A stretch of DNA of 64,000 bases from Ancylostoma caninum (Eukaryota > Nematoda > Chromadorea > Rhabditida > Ancylostomatidae). A model generated the notes under the pieces. The model was not told where the DNA came from. It searched no databases and saw nothing but the letters and a program-made list of their open reading frames with translations. The DNA lies in contig JBAJFG010000085.1 of the NCBI GenBank assembly GCA_037903475.1, positions 1 through 64,000 on the forward strand. The letters run 5' to 3'. Position 1 is the stretch's first letter. Each line of letters opens with the position of its first letter. The translations under genes and the position numbers were made by a program. Below are positions 11,574 through 23,885 of the stretch, one piece after another.

Positions 11574-12987
11574 TATAATAATCATCTCCTCTATGTAATT
11601 ATCGGAGGAGCTATTGCGGAATGGTCCGTATGTCGCCGGGTGACTCATGGCCTGGGCCGTAGAGGGACGGCCGATTGTTTTCGTCCTAGAATAGAATTTT
11701 CTGTGTTGAAGGTAGCAATTCACAGAAAAGAAAGAGGAAGATTGAGGAAGGTTCCGCGCACTTCTTACTCAGGGATTCAAAAAACCGTGACAGCGCACGA
11801 AGCTGGCATCGGATAACCGATGTTGCCGTCAGGAAATCGATGTTAACTTCATGCACGTGATGTTAACTTCATGCATGACCGGGGGCCATAAGCCCATGTA
11901 GATTTCACACCATGAAGTCACGCTGCACGTAGTTCGTGTTACTCCCTGTTAACAATGTGTTAACAGGGCGCAACACCACAGTCCCAGTGCTCGTTGCGTG
12001 GTCAATTATCGATCGACGGCGTCCCCTGCGGCCATTTCTCTAGAGCCGCACTTTTTATTGCTTTCATTACATATATCCTCATTTGTTTTGTGCTCTGTGA
12101 TTTGAGGTCAAATGGGTGATGAGACAGGTGGACGAAGCTTTCCGCTGTTTCAAATCGTAACAGAAACGTGTGTAGAGATTTTCTTTCCGTACTGTAATTT
12201 TTGTGGCATTTTCACAAATAGTTTAGCCTGTATATAAGCTCTTCATCAAATCGTTCAGTTTTCGTACCCCACTATAGATAAATTTAGGGTTCACCGATAT
12301 TTAGTGTATGAGCTAGCAAAGAGATTTCAACGGATCAAATTCTTTATTCAAATCGGGAGCATATTCTCTTTTCCTGATGTCTTGTGAAGAATACCTTTTT
12401 CTGAATGAAGATGGATGTTTCTGCTTTGAACATTGGAGCACTTGTGCTTGAAAAACTCTAGTATAACTCTAACTCTCCAACTCTAACCTGGACAACACCT
12501 GCTCGTGCGTCAAAATGAATGCCAGCAATCACAGGTGTTTTCGGATTTCAACGAAAAGACCGAGTCATGTCAATGTACACATATGTGAGATCGTAAATGT
12601 GAACTGATTCATGGATAAAGAGACAATTCCGAATGGAACGATTTGTGAAAAGTTGAGCAAGTTCTCGACTATCTTTTTCTTTTTTCACTAAAATTCACGT
12701 GACCGCCCCAAGCTAGCAGTGAACACGTCGATTGACCGTCTTCCATATTACCAGGTGCCGGCGCACCTCAAATATCGCTAAACCCACATCTGCGCATGTT
12801 TACCACATCTCGACTCAGTCACAGCTACCACACCACTGCGGATCAGTTTGGTGACGTTTTTTCTGCAGTCCTGACGGCGGGGTGTGATGGGATGAACATC
12901 CTCAAGCAGCTGTACATCCCATTCTAGCACCCTCCGGCAAGCTGCCCCACTGCCGCCGCTCTTATCCTTGCGGTTCCTCCTCGGCCG
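11574..12987. other. Intergenic stretch, no supported gene
   Basis: About 1.4 kb without recognisable coding or RNA genes. A short inverted pair TGTTAACAATGTGTTAACA lies near 11947-11965, and ATGTTAACTTCATGCA-like blocks repeat near 11840-11875. The GC-richer end near 12900 belongs to the next repeat. Confidence 0.4.
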
Positions 12988-14178
12988 GTAGTAGACCCCC
13001 CATGTCGCGACATCCAAGATGCGAACACGCTGGCACCAGGTTCGCGACATCTGCGAACACGTCGCGAGAATTTCGCGACATCAATGCGTGTTTCGCTAAT
13101 CAATGTATCTCTACCGAACATCACTCATCAAAGAACGTGCGCACATGGCCTAGTGGCTAGTGCGTTTGCCGCAAGAACCCGATACTGTTGTGATAGGGGG
13201 TTCGCTTCCTAAACATTCCAAGCCTTTTGCAAAACCACAGCAAGACGTGTATCCTGTCTTTGAGAACTTTGTTTGTGGAGTAAGTGACTACATACCCCCT
13301 AAATGAAACATTCACATACACTTCTCCACTTCAAATTTTGAGTAACTCCTAAGAACTGCATACTTCACAGGAGTTCTTTTAATCCTTCCTCAGCATTTTG
13401 AAATCCTAGTTCGAAGTCCCTACCAAAAAGTAATTTAAGCAGGAATGATCAGGCCCCATACGTCAGCTGAATGTGAAGCTTTCGATCTGCATGGTCCATG
13501 CTCTTTTTGTGATATCTCACACCTTTCCGCAACGTAACCGCTCCCCTTATCCTATTCGCCGAAACCTGTGAAAGAGTTACCTCCTTTGATTTGCGGATTC
13601 TTTGTCCAGATCATTTAACAACTATTTCACAGATCCCTTTACAATGAGAAAAGCTGGCTAAGAGCGCTATGTACGAGGTACTCCATGGTTCTCTAAAATC
13701 TCTAAAATGAATGTAAAATATCTGAAAATTTCCTCCTCTTGTGTCTTCTTATCAAACTGTGTATTACACTTACGATTGGACGAAGCAAGGCATATGGACA
13801 AAGGTTTAAGAGCTTCATACATCTGCGCTGTTTCAAAGGAGCTTCGTTTCGATCTTGATCTGAGAATGACCTATGCCGATACCTGACCGTTCTCTTGTCA
13901 ACGAACCGTTCGAGTTCGTGACATCACGCCTCGTTGACTTCCACACTATTTCCTCAACTTTTGTTGTCTGCGCCTCATGACCAAGAGGTCAGGAACATGG
14001 CTACCAACCACTGTCGCGACATAGTCATTGAACTTAGTTGCCAACTATGTCGCGACATCAGCGAGAGCACCCTCTTTATCATGGGGAGTTCATGAACATC
14101 TCGCGACAAATGTGAGCGACACTGTCACGACATGTTGGCAGCTAGGAGTTCACGAGATCGGGGGGTTTACTACCAGAC
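12988..14178. repeat. Possible DNA element bounded by GGTAGTARACCCCCC
   Basis: GGTAGTAGACCCCCC at 12988 has a near-exact inverted copy (GGGGGGTTTACTACC) ending near 14178. Just inside both ends, and several times between 13005 and 14130, lie variants of the palindrome TGTCGCGACA. The 1.2-kb interval has no transposase and also holds the SINE-like sequence at 13137. Target duplications are not clear, so the boundaries are tentative. Confidence 0.35.
13137..13230 (+). repeat. tRNA-derived SINE-like sequence
   Basis: TGGCCTAGTGGCTAGTGCG (from 13146) resembles an A box/D arm, and GGTTCGCTTCC (13199-13209) resembles a B box/T arm, at roughly the spacing of a tRNA gene. The acceptor stem does not pair well and no clean cloverleaf forms, so this is more likely a SINE head or tRNA pseudogene than a working tRNA. 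Confidence 0.5.
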
Positions 14179-14890
14179 CTCATGTTCCTCTCTGAATTGC
14201 TCGCTTCTGCCTCAAGGATACCCATGCACATGCTGCGTTTTAATTATTTATTTATTTATTTATTTATTTACATGCACATAAGTGCGCTATACAATGGTGG
14301 ATCACGAGCACAAGGAAATAGATGAGAATCTCTCCAGATTCAGTTGGAAAAAATCCGAAGTTATTTCAAGGTCCCTGTTATGTTATCCCTGTTACGTGAG
14401 GTATTCAGTGACAGTATTTTGTTAGAGATATTTTCTGCTCAGAAAATCAGAGAGGCAACTCTGCAGTTCGCCCATAACTGCTCCCACGAACAGAGAGGAT
14501 ATCGAAAAACCCGTACATCCTTTAAACCAGAGCAATTCAAATCTTTAGCGGTATTTTTGCTCAAGTGGGATGAAAACGTGGGTACCATCTCTGTCGGTTC
14601 CTCGCAGTATCCGTCTCCTTCTTGTCTCAAGATTTGCGAGCAGAAAAAGAAATGAATTTATAAAACACGAAGGACGATGATAGGAGAGTACAAAAGGGGA
14701 ACAGGGAGGAATTTCGGAGAAGAATGCATCCGGAGGACTCCTCGTACACAGAAAAAATCATAATAAAAGTTAAGGGGCAATCTCAGATGGCAGAGAAGAA
14801 TAGTTCATCATGGATGTGTTGGCATATATTTAAAGTAGTTCTGTTCTGAGACTGTAGGCAGATGATGTCGCAAACGATGAGCTGAAAATT

Positions 14891-17705
14891 TCAAATTTCT
14901 CTGACCCCTAAGAAGCGAAGGAAATTTATTTTTCCTAGTCTAGTTCGAAAAACAGAGGTAGACGGAGAACATAAGACATCTTTCGGTAACTGACGAAGCC
15001 ACGTAGCACCTCGAACAAATAGAGTACAAAACATTCTAGTATTAAATCTGTTGCTAATTCTCTTGTAGTGCAATGTAAACGTACCTGAGCGGTCATTACA
15101 TGGCCTGAAGATCCAATATTTACTGGCCCTAAGCTTGCAATCTATTCGTAAAACCTTGAAGCAAAAAACAAGATCACTGAACGTGCGTCGTTGCAAAAGA
15201 CTGTCGAGTTTGAATTTCTTAAGTTTCTCATGGTAAGGCGGAATTTGATGGTAGTTATAGGAATTAGGTAAGCATCTGTGCAGGAGCAATCTTGTAAGAG
15301 TTTGCTGTACTTTCTCTAAGGCTCTTTGTTGTTTCATAGTAGAGGGACTCCTAACTTGCGAGCCATACTCAAGGAGTGGAAGTACGTAACATTTATATAG
15401 TTTAATCAGCAAAGAAGAATCATTCGAACGAATATTGCGAAATATAGTAAATAGTGGAGCGAAAGACCTATTGACGACATGCCTAATATGTGTATCGAAG
15501 GACAGTTCGGAGTTGAAATATATGCCCAAGTCTTTAATTTCCTTGCAAGTATTCAAAACCGTCCCATTAATAACAAATGACATAGGATCACCTTTACCCA
15601 CGTGAAATACGAGGGTCTTGGAGAGATTAAGAGGTATGTCGAAAAGTTCAGTCCAAGCTAACATATCTTCTATAGAGAGGGATAGAGCATAGTGTATTTC
15701 CGAGTAGTTCTGCGAGTTGTACGATGCGAAAACTTTGATGTCATCGGCATACATTTGGACCTTTACTGATGGATGCGTGCGTAGCTTTGAAGGGAGGTCA
15801 TGCGTGTAAAGTAGGAATAGTAGCGGTGAGAGAAATCCACCCTGGGGTACTCCACTGTGACAAAGATAAGATTTAGAGAACGAATTTCCCATTTTCACGC
15901 ACATATGTCTGTCACATAAATATGATCGAATCCAGTCAATTAATGCATCTTTAACTCCAAGGTCTTTCAGTTTAGAAAGGAGTTTGAGATGGTTAACCCT
16001 GTCAAACGCCTTTGATAGATCAAAATATATAATGTCAATCGAATGACCATTGTGAGCGCACTGGACCATTCGAAGACACAGTCTACTAGTTGAGTTGTGG
16101 TAGAGGCTCCGGATACAAACCCATGCTGTTCGGGTGGTATCAGATTGAGTTTGGTGATATGGCTAGTGATCTTATTCCGGATTATTCTTTCAAGTACGTT
16201 CACCGGTGTAGGTGTGATGCTTATAGGCCTAAAACACGAAGTGTGAGTGGCATCAGAATCTTTGGGAATTGCCGTGACAATGGCTTCCTTCCATGCACGG
16301 GGAACTTCTAGTGAAATGAGGGAGATGTTGAATAGTATTGAAAGGGGTTCGCATAGAGAATCTGCACATTTTTTGTAGATTATTTGCGGGATACCATCGG
16401 AAGGGATTGAGGTGGAAGGTTGTAGGCGTTGAGTAAACATCGAACAGTATAAGTATGAATTGGTGAGTCAGAGATTTGAAATGATTCGTAAGATCTTGGA
16501 GAACGTGGGAAGGTCTTTAGAACAGAACTACTAGAAAATACACTAGAAAAGTACAATGCGAGAGCATCAGCTATTTGATTGTCGCTCGCAAAGATATCTC
16601 CGTTATCTCCATGAAGAACAGGTAATTTATAATTGCTTCTTAGTTTATGGCGAATAAAGGAGAAGATAAGTCCTTTGTCAGTGTTTCTGATAATGCGTCG
16701 TTCAAGATTAGCGTGGAATTTTTTGAGATGACGATCTAATTCACAACACACTTTTTTGTAATCTGAGCATAGCAAAGGATTTGGGCTTGTCGCGAAGATT
16801 CTGTCTCTTTGGGACATGAGACTGGTTATATGTTGGGGGTATCGTGGCGACAGTTGTCGTGGCTCAGAGAGAGGGACGTATTTGCTCATACCTTCATAAA
16901 TTACACGGCAAAATTTTTTGTAGGCGTCATCAATAGAGCTATAGTTTTGGAAAACTTCCCACCAATTGATCGTTGAGAAGAACGATGCTAGAGCATTGTA
17001 ATCGGCTCTGCAAAAATCAGGTAAGGGGAGCTCGAAGGCATGGTCAACCGCAACAGAGAGGGTAAAGGAGATGATTTTATGATCAGATATAGCTAAAGGA
17101 GGTGGGGCTGTAACTCGATTTACGATTGGCATTGAACTAAGAATGATGTCCAGAGTGGACTTTCCTCGTGTTGGGAATACAACATGCTGTGATAAGGAGC
17201 AGTTCTTGAAAAAATCATAGAATTTCATTGCTGCCGAGTTCTTGGGGGTGTTGGTCGACCAGTCGATGTTTATGTTAAAGTCACCGAGAACTAAAGTTGG
17301 TTTAGTACAAGAATATAAGTCTGATAGGGAATCAATTAGGTGTTGATCGTCTATGGAATTGGAATTTGGTGGACGATATACAAGGACAATTCGAAAATCG
17401 GGAGAGGTAGTAAGGTTGTTTGAGTCGAGGCAAATTAAGTCTGATTTGACAGTAGTGCTGAGTTTTAACTTTCGAAAGGATAAGGGCACTCTAACAAAGC
17501 AGCAAACTCCACCGCCTTTGCTACTTTTTCGGTCAAGACGAAAAATAGAAAATGAGGTGCCATTCAAAATTTCACTGTTAGAAAATTTAGCAGATAACCA
17601 CGTTTCAGTGATAAAAACCAGGTCTGGTTTCTGCGTATCTAGGAGGTATTGAAGATGAACAAGTTTGTTGGCGAGGCTACGAGAGTTTATAAGAAAACAT
17701 TTCAA
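14891..17705 (-). pseudogene. CR1-type LINE ORF2: endonuclease and reverse transcriptase
   Basis: Three overlapping frames make up one broken ORF2. 17705-16380 is the AP-like endonuclease (SRSLANKL, PDLVFITETWL, VYRPPNS, LVLGDFNI, AISDHKII). 16440-15967 carries the RT N-terminus (VPRAWKEAIVTAIPK, SCFRPISITP, NVLERII, EQHGFVSG). 16069-14891 carries the RT palm: FDLSKAFDRV, SGVPQGGFLSPLLF, YADD at about 15751-15740, then a thumb-like C-terminus. Frameshifts fall near 16400 and 16065. Catalytic residues are still present, so decay looks recent, but the protein cannot be made as one chain. Confidence 0.88.
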
Positions 17706-17720
17706 TCTTGGTGGGCCTGG

Positions 17721-18320
17721 TTATACGTTTCCCGGATTGGTACGTTTGGGAAGGTCATGAATATTCCTTAATTCACCTCGATAAACAACCCATAGGTGTT
17801 GGTTAGCTTTCCTATTCCGCTCTTTTGCTTCTTGTCGGAGCTCGAATTCTTTGCGACGCTCAGCAATAGTCATACTACGACGAATGAAAACATTGGAAAA
17901 CATAGAATTTCTCAGTCGGCCAGCATTAGATAACGCTTTCAGCCAATGAGATTTAGATGGCATGACAATTTTGACCAACCTAGGATGTTGGTCAGTGATC
18001 TTCCCTATTCGGTACGTCTCAACAGGTCTGCATTCTATTTCGAGAATATCTAGTATAGCTCCTACTTTAAGATCTAAGTCGTTGAGCTTCTCAGTCTGCG
18101 TTAAGTTTGCAGGTGGTTCTTGGAGGCCGGAGATCACCAAGCTTCTCCCTCTTTTTTCATTCTCAACATACTCAGAAACACCTCTGTTGATCTTCGCATC
18201 AAGAGCATGAACCATTTTTTCAATTTGTGGATCATTGCTTCGAGCAAGAATAGAGTTCAGAATCTCAGATAGAGAGGTTGTTGTAGTCGACAGAGCTGGT
18301 GCTAATGCTTTTATCAACAT
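17721..18320 (-). pseudogene. CR1-type LINE ORF1 protein
   Basis: A 199-codon frame. The motifs RSLVISGLQE and RLVKIVMPSKSHWLKAL, followed by a Lys/Arg/Glu-rich helix (ERRKEFELRQEAKERNRK), resemble the RRM-like plus basic-tail arrangement of LINE ORF1 RNA-binding proteins, which coat the element RNA. A longer N-terminus (ATG at about 18375, starting MSQAKERRMKKK) lies in another frame and may have been lost to a frameshift. ORF1 ends in TAA, and ORF2 follows in the same frame only 15 nt later. Confidence 0.65.
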
Positions 18321-18599
18321 TAACCGTACCGCGAGTATCTTTCTTTTTCATACGACGTTCTTTAGCTTGCGACATGGCAGTAAAACAGATAGAACAGAGT
18401 ATGCAGAGATTTTACAAGAAGAGGGAAGAGTTGGCTTATACAGGAGATCGAACAGAAATCAACAAACTCACAGGGCGATGACTCTGATCAACCACCAATC
18501 AAATATTACGTAGATCACGCGCTAATAGCGAACTATCACAGTTATAATGCCAATATAGCAGCGTAGGGGTAGGTAGGGACAGATCGTGTTGGGTGCAAC

Positions 18600-19475
18600 C
18601 GCTCAGCACACACCAAGGCTCAAGATTGATCTGCTACGATAAGAATCCGCTTCGCGGTGCTTTCTCTCGGACCCGTGCACCACTTTACTTTTTGGCCATC
18701 TGAATGCAAGAAAATCCTTGTCATCCATGCTCCACTTTTCTCTTTGTAGAAGTTCAAGGAAGATTTTCTTCGAATCTGGAATGAATGGTCTCTCTGGTGG
18801 GTGGCTGTTTGGTGATGAAAGAACTTGAAACAGTTCCGAGTGACATTTTTTACGCATACTCCAAAAACTTTATAGCTTTAATGCAGCGCGAGTGATGTAT
18901 GAGATTCTAAGGAAGGAATTTGTCGTAAAGTTGCAAACATGTGAGATTTTACCCATTTTCAGGTCTTCAATCTGTTCATTGGACTCCAAACATGCTTACA
19001 GTTGAAGCGTGGTAACATCAGACGTGCAAACACATTAAATTGGAGACTTTATCCTACAGTGAATGGTGAAATCCTCTTAGTGATTTAGGGAACCTTTAGC
19101 AACCTTCCAACGTCTTCATTCAATGTAAAGTTACACGTTCGGCCTAAACTATTCCAAGTCGACACACAAAAGTACCCATTTCGGTCAAATGGAGATTCCA
19201 GCTCAACCGCTCCTCTCCTGGATGAGTCGTGTGACAGATTACGAAATCAAATCCTAATCCATCATGCATCCAAATTGCGGCCTTCAGAAATTGGATTCTC
19301 CATCGGCACTTTTTTTGCAATCCATGTGGCGTACATACATTCACCATCGGCATTCCTTTGATCCGCCTTGTTTACGCTGAATAGCCCAGTGGCGGCGGGC
19401 AAAGTGGGTGGGACAGCTAACTCACGTGACGATTGGGGGGAAGGGGGAGGGGTCTACGACTTATTATAGAAGACA
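18600..19475 (+). repeat. Dispersed repeat family, copy A
   Basis: Shares long blocks with copies B (22705-23420, inverted) and C (25565-29045, interrupted): TCTCGGACCC near 18664, GACAGATTACGAAATCA near 19230, ACATACATTCACCATCGG near 19331, and the GC-rich end AGTGGCGGCGGGCAAAGTGG near 19388, closing with GGGGTCTACGACTTATTA. No terminal inverted repeat or transposase was identified. Open frames inside differ between copies, so coding is unlikely. The family is unassigned. Confidence 0.7.
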
Positions 19476-19666
19476 TGCAAATCCCGTGGCAAACCCATTT
19501 CAACATCTACATGGGCTTGTCCTATTAAAACACGTTAAGTGATGCCAATCACGTGGGAATCCGACGTCAATATGGTGCAAGGGCGGGGTTTACGAGGTGA
19601 GATCAATCCGACGTCAATTCCATGCAAATCCCACGTTAACATCAGTTTGGATGGCACGAAGTTGAC

Positions 19667-21798
19667 GTGGGATTGCCATCAAGTATATTTGACGGAATCT
19701 TGATGGCAAATCGGCGTCAACTACGGTTTTCAAAATTCCTGAGTGGAGAGATCTTTTCCCAAATCATCAAGAATGAAAATTGCGACAACCCTCTCACTAC
19801 AGCTATTCTAGACTTCTTGAACATCTCCATTGAATTAGTCTTCAAAACCTTGTCCCGTTTGCCATGCCGATTTTCTTTCACACCCGACAATATTCCATAT
19901 GCATTTCTTAAAAAAGCTGCTTTGGGACTAACACCAGCTCTTACTTTGTTAGTTAACAGATTTCTCCTCTACGGAATAGTTCCGTCTCCATGGCGTGTCG
20001 GTATTGTCAGACCAATTTTCAAAAAGGGTTGCAAAATGAGTGTTGAGAACTACAGACTTATTTGCTTAACTTCCTGCACTAGCAATGTCTTAGAAAGAAT
20101 AGTATGTAAGCAAATCTCCAGTTATTTTCGAAATAATAATATTATAACGAAATAGCAACATGGTTTCTTACGCAGAAAATCTACAATGAGCGCTTTAATG
20201 TCCACTATACCCACTTGGCAAAGAACTATTGATTCCAGAGGGTCAGATCTAGAAAGTACCTCAAACTTGGGTACGTGACCGTCTACCGTCTGCTTCGTGG
20301 ATTATCAGAAAGCTTTCGATTCTATTTCATTGGACCTTCTTTTGCTAAGCTTGTGGCCTATGGCATTGAAGGTTGTCTCCTCAAATTTCTACAATCTTTC
20401 CTAATAGATCGTAATCAGCAGGTGGTAGTGAACAACTGCTACTCCTCCCAGTACCCTAGTCCAAGCGGTGTCCCTTAGGGCACCTGTTTAGGCCCGCTGA
20501 TGTTCCTTCTGTACATCAACGACCTCCCCGATTCCTTTCCTTCAGGTGTGGAGTGTGCTGTTTACGCCGACGACTCCAAATTTTATTCATTGAACAATCC
20601 AAGGAACATTCAACGTGCTCTTAATGTAGTGCTCGACTGGTCTTCTAAGTGGCATCTAGAAATTTCGTTTGAAAAAACTACAATTATGACCATCGGTGCT
20701 AACCATCCTCGGAATATCTCATTCTACCTAGGAGACTATGAACTACATGTTTCATAACATGTACATGATCTAGGAATAACGTATGATTACAATCTAAGCT
20801 TCGACCCTTATCTTGAGAATACTGTAGCTCTGGCCCAAGCGCGATGCAGTTATATTCTCAAATCATTCTTAACTCGAAAAGTTGACACTCTTTTCTTATT
20901 ATCTATTACCTATGTGAGACCACTACTTGAATACTGTACCCATTCATGGTCGTCCTCCAAAGAATGCGCTATTGATGCATTGGAAAATATTCAGAAAAAG
21001 TTTACTTATCGCATATTTGAAAGAAACGGAGTTTTTCGAATGTCTTACCGGGAGAGACTCTCCCGACTCAAAACCACTTCGTTACACTTGAGGAGAGTCA
21101 TATATGACCTAAACCTTATCTACAAGATTGCTACAGAGCCACTGATATCAATATTGGGAGTCTTTTTACATTCTCCAACTTTAGTGGCAGAACTAGAGGA
21201 CATATGCACAGAATCGTTGTGGAGAAAGCACGTTCACAACGTTTCCGAGGCTACTTCTTGATACGAGCAGTGAAGGCTTGGAATAAGCTGCCAGAAAACA
21301 TTGTTCTCTCTTCATCTGCGAAATCGTTCAACAATAAGCTTGAAGCTTTTCTCCAATCAAAAGGGTTTTACTAAAATTGCAACAAGAAAGTCCTCAGTAT
21401 ACCATTTTTTCAGCTTAGCCGTCACGACAGGATCGATCTCAGTAACCAAGGTTTAGTGGAGATATAGTGATTGATCGAGAACATCTTTTTCCACCTGGTT
21501 TTTTTCCCATTTTACACGACTTCGATTTGTGCGACATCTTAACTTATCCTTAGTTGATCATAGAATTCATGTTTCAGTTGCTCTCTTCCTGGAAACATCT
21601 CCCTTGATTTTCCGGTGTGTCGCCATCTAGCCTTTGCCCTCAGGCTAGCTGGCTAAATTCATTGGGTGGATACAGTGCGAGGTGTGTTTCGAAGAGTCCA
21701 ACCGACATCTACACATGTCAATGATAGCTCTTACTGTTTCACTTAATGATCTGTTTTTTTCCACTAGTTATTGACCCATAAATGAATTGAATTGAATC
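19667..21798 (+). pseudogene. Second CR1/Jockey-like LINE, 5'-truncated RT
   Basis: Fragments of a LINE reverse transcriptase in order: FTPDNIPYAFLKKAA, PWRVGIVRPIFKKG and NVLERIVCKQI (19667-20155); a broken segment with the YQKAFDSISLDLL block near 20300; then SPSGVP followed by a TAG at 20476, LGPLMFLLYINDLP, and YADD at 20563-20574; thumb fragments continue to about 21370. At least three stops and one frameshift separate them. The endonuclease and ORF1 are missing. The 3' end is probably the short TGAAT-type repeat near 21782-21798. It is divergent from the minus-strand CR1-type element and is a separate, older lineage. Confidence 0.82.
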
Positions 21799-22704
21799 AA
21801 GTTCGTGGACATCTCATATGCAATATTTATCGCTAGCGATTGCACCGAATATCCTGTTCACGGATGCGCTCTATTTCCAATCGGGCGATCAGTACAGAGT
21901 TCACGTTGGCGCCCACAGCTGCACAAGGCGTCTGGTTGGACTTTAGTGCTATCTGGTGTGTTTGGATCACATCAACAATTTTCGGAATACTTTGGGTGAA
22001 AAAAAGAGGAAGTGAGGTCAGCTTGTATTCACGTATCGTTCACAAAGAAGCCCTCGCTTTTTGTTCGGTCTCACCTAAAAATAGGCAAATCATCTCTACA
22101 CCTTCCAAATTTTTTTAATCTTTATGATCAGCAGCTTGAGTTATCCACAACAAATTTTCCCCAAACGGATGCACAATAGCTCCTGGGTGCTACGCTCTTC
22201 GGCATATCTTAATTAAGGGAATACTCATAAATACAAGGTCAACAAGGGGAACTTGAGTGGTCCACTGCATACTAGCATGTTGCAGCGTCGACCGTGTAAA
22301 AAATGGCCATAGCGTCGACCGTGTAAAAAATGGCCATTTATGCTTTGAAATTCTAAGGTGCTGAATTATTTCCTAGACCTCTAACAGACTCTCCGGGACT
22401 TTTGCACGCGACTCAATAATCTTGTATAGGAAGTTCTCTGGGTCATTGTATTTGGAATTTTACACGAATTTCAGATCAATTCCTACACAGATGGAATTAC
22501 AAACAATCTTCGTTCCCACGATTATGAGCCTTTCAGTCTCTTGAGGAATTTTCACAAGAAATCCGCTCAAAAATTTTCATATTTATAAGATCACAAGTGT
22601 TTGATTTCAAATTTCCATCTTTCATGTTTACCGTAGATATAAGCGATGATTTTGCCAGTTCAATGAAGAAGCAAGATAATATGCAAGATCCATTTTAATA
22701 AGTC
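21799..22704. other. Non-coding stretch with a 27-bp tandem duplication
   Basis: No supported gene. A 27-bp unit (AGCGTCGACCGTGTAAAAAA plus seven bases) occurs twice in direct tandem at 22284-22310 and 22311-22337. Confidence 0.5.
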
Positions 22705-23420
22705 GCAGACCCCCCCCCCCGTCACATGGGTGGGTGGAGCCGGCGACTGTTATTGGCTACCCCACCCACTTTGCCCGCCGCCGCTGGGTGATTTAGCGTA
22801 AACAAGGCGATTCAAAGGAATGTCGATGGTGAACGTATGTATGCCAAATGGATTGCGAAGAAACTGTGCCGGTGGAGAATGCCAGCTTTCTCGAGGCCGC
22901 AACCTAGAGGCATGATGTAAGAGGGTTTGATTTCGTAATCTGTCGTATGACTCATCAAGAAGCTCAGCCGTTGAACTGGAATCCCCTTTTTTTTGCGAAA
23001 ATAGTGACTTTTTCGTCTTAGAGAAAAGGAGGTTGTTTGGAAATTTCCCTCGTATCAATAAATAGTCACCAGAAAAATATTTCATGTCCATGTGACATCC
23101 ATAGAAAGTCTTTCTTGAATTTCCTCGCAGAAAATTTTGAGTAAGCAAATTCGCAGAAAATCATTGTCATCTGCGTGGAGCCTGGCGAAGCTGCCTTCAG
23201 ATGGCCCAAATGTAACGTGGCACACGGGTCTGAGCGAAGGCGCCGGGATTGTTATTTTTTGTGAGTTCAGATGGTTTCTGAGTAACGTGGCACACGGGTC
23301 CGAGAGAAAACTTCGTATTAATACTACCACGAAGAGGCGCTTTTGTTCGGTCTCGGAAAAGTCCTGCTTTCTGGGATGCATGTTTTGAGTTTTGAAAACC
23401 GTCATGCATAAAGTTTGAGA
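22705..23420 (-). repeat. Dispersed repeat family, copy B (inverted)
   Basis: Reverse-orientation copy of the family at 18600 and 25565. It begins ATAAGTCGCAGACCCC, then carries the complement of the GC-rich end, ATGGTGAACGTATGTATGCC and TGTAAGAGGGTTTGATTTCG. Near 23187-23310 it holds an internal direct repeat of about 75 bp containing GTAACGTGGCACACGGGTC twice. The far boundary is uncertain. Confidence 0.65.
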
Positions 23421-23885
23421 CGCCTCTCGTTTGGCGTTTTTTCTTGGGTGTGCTCCTAGGGCTCCTATTCCCAGAACTTCGCAGGCAGGAAACTCTAAGA
23501 ATACAGAACCACTCTTATTGCCCTTCAAATATTCCTTTATTTACTAGACAATATTTATATTTGCAATGAATTACAGTTTGTGAAAACTGCGTGACGGAGA
23601 AAGAGCTACCTCTTTTATAACACTTTTTGGGTGACATCATTCTTCTCTACACCATAACAGTCAATTCATTGGCGTCATCGAAGTAAAATTACTTTTCGAT
23701 ATCTGACGTAAATTCGTTGATAATGCATCCGCATAGTTTCTGCAGTTCTTGGAAGTCCCAGAAACTTGGAATGGTCTTAGGACAAGTCTAAAAATGTATT
23801 TGCATACAATTGCCAAACCTCTAGTGGTCATATAGATCACGTCCAGCTGTGACTATGGCGGCAGCACTCTTTCAGCGTTGGAGCA
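23421..23885. other. Non-coding gap between two repeats
   Basis: No gene or clear repeat structure seen. The sequence to about 23520 may still belong to repeat copy B. Confidence 0.35.

Larger units (their letters stand above)
14241..18480 (-). mobile_element. CR1-type LINE, nearly full length, broken
   Basis: Read on the minus strand: a leader of uncertain length, ORF1 (18320-17721), ORF2 with AP endonuclease and reverse transcriptase (17705-14891), a roughly 600-nt 3' UTR, then a stretch near 14290-14271 with TATAGCGCACTTATGTGC and a terminal (TAAA)n array at 14270-14241. A short-repeat tail after a ...TATAGCGC... motif is typical of CR1/Jockey-group elements. The 5' end is set only roughly, before the next repeat at about 18600. 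Confidence 0.85.

Noticed and set aside
14344..14655. 103-codon plus-strand frame
   Set aside because: It lies in the 3' UTR of the minus-strand CR1-type LINE and has no recognised motif.
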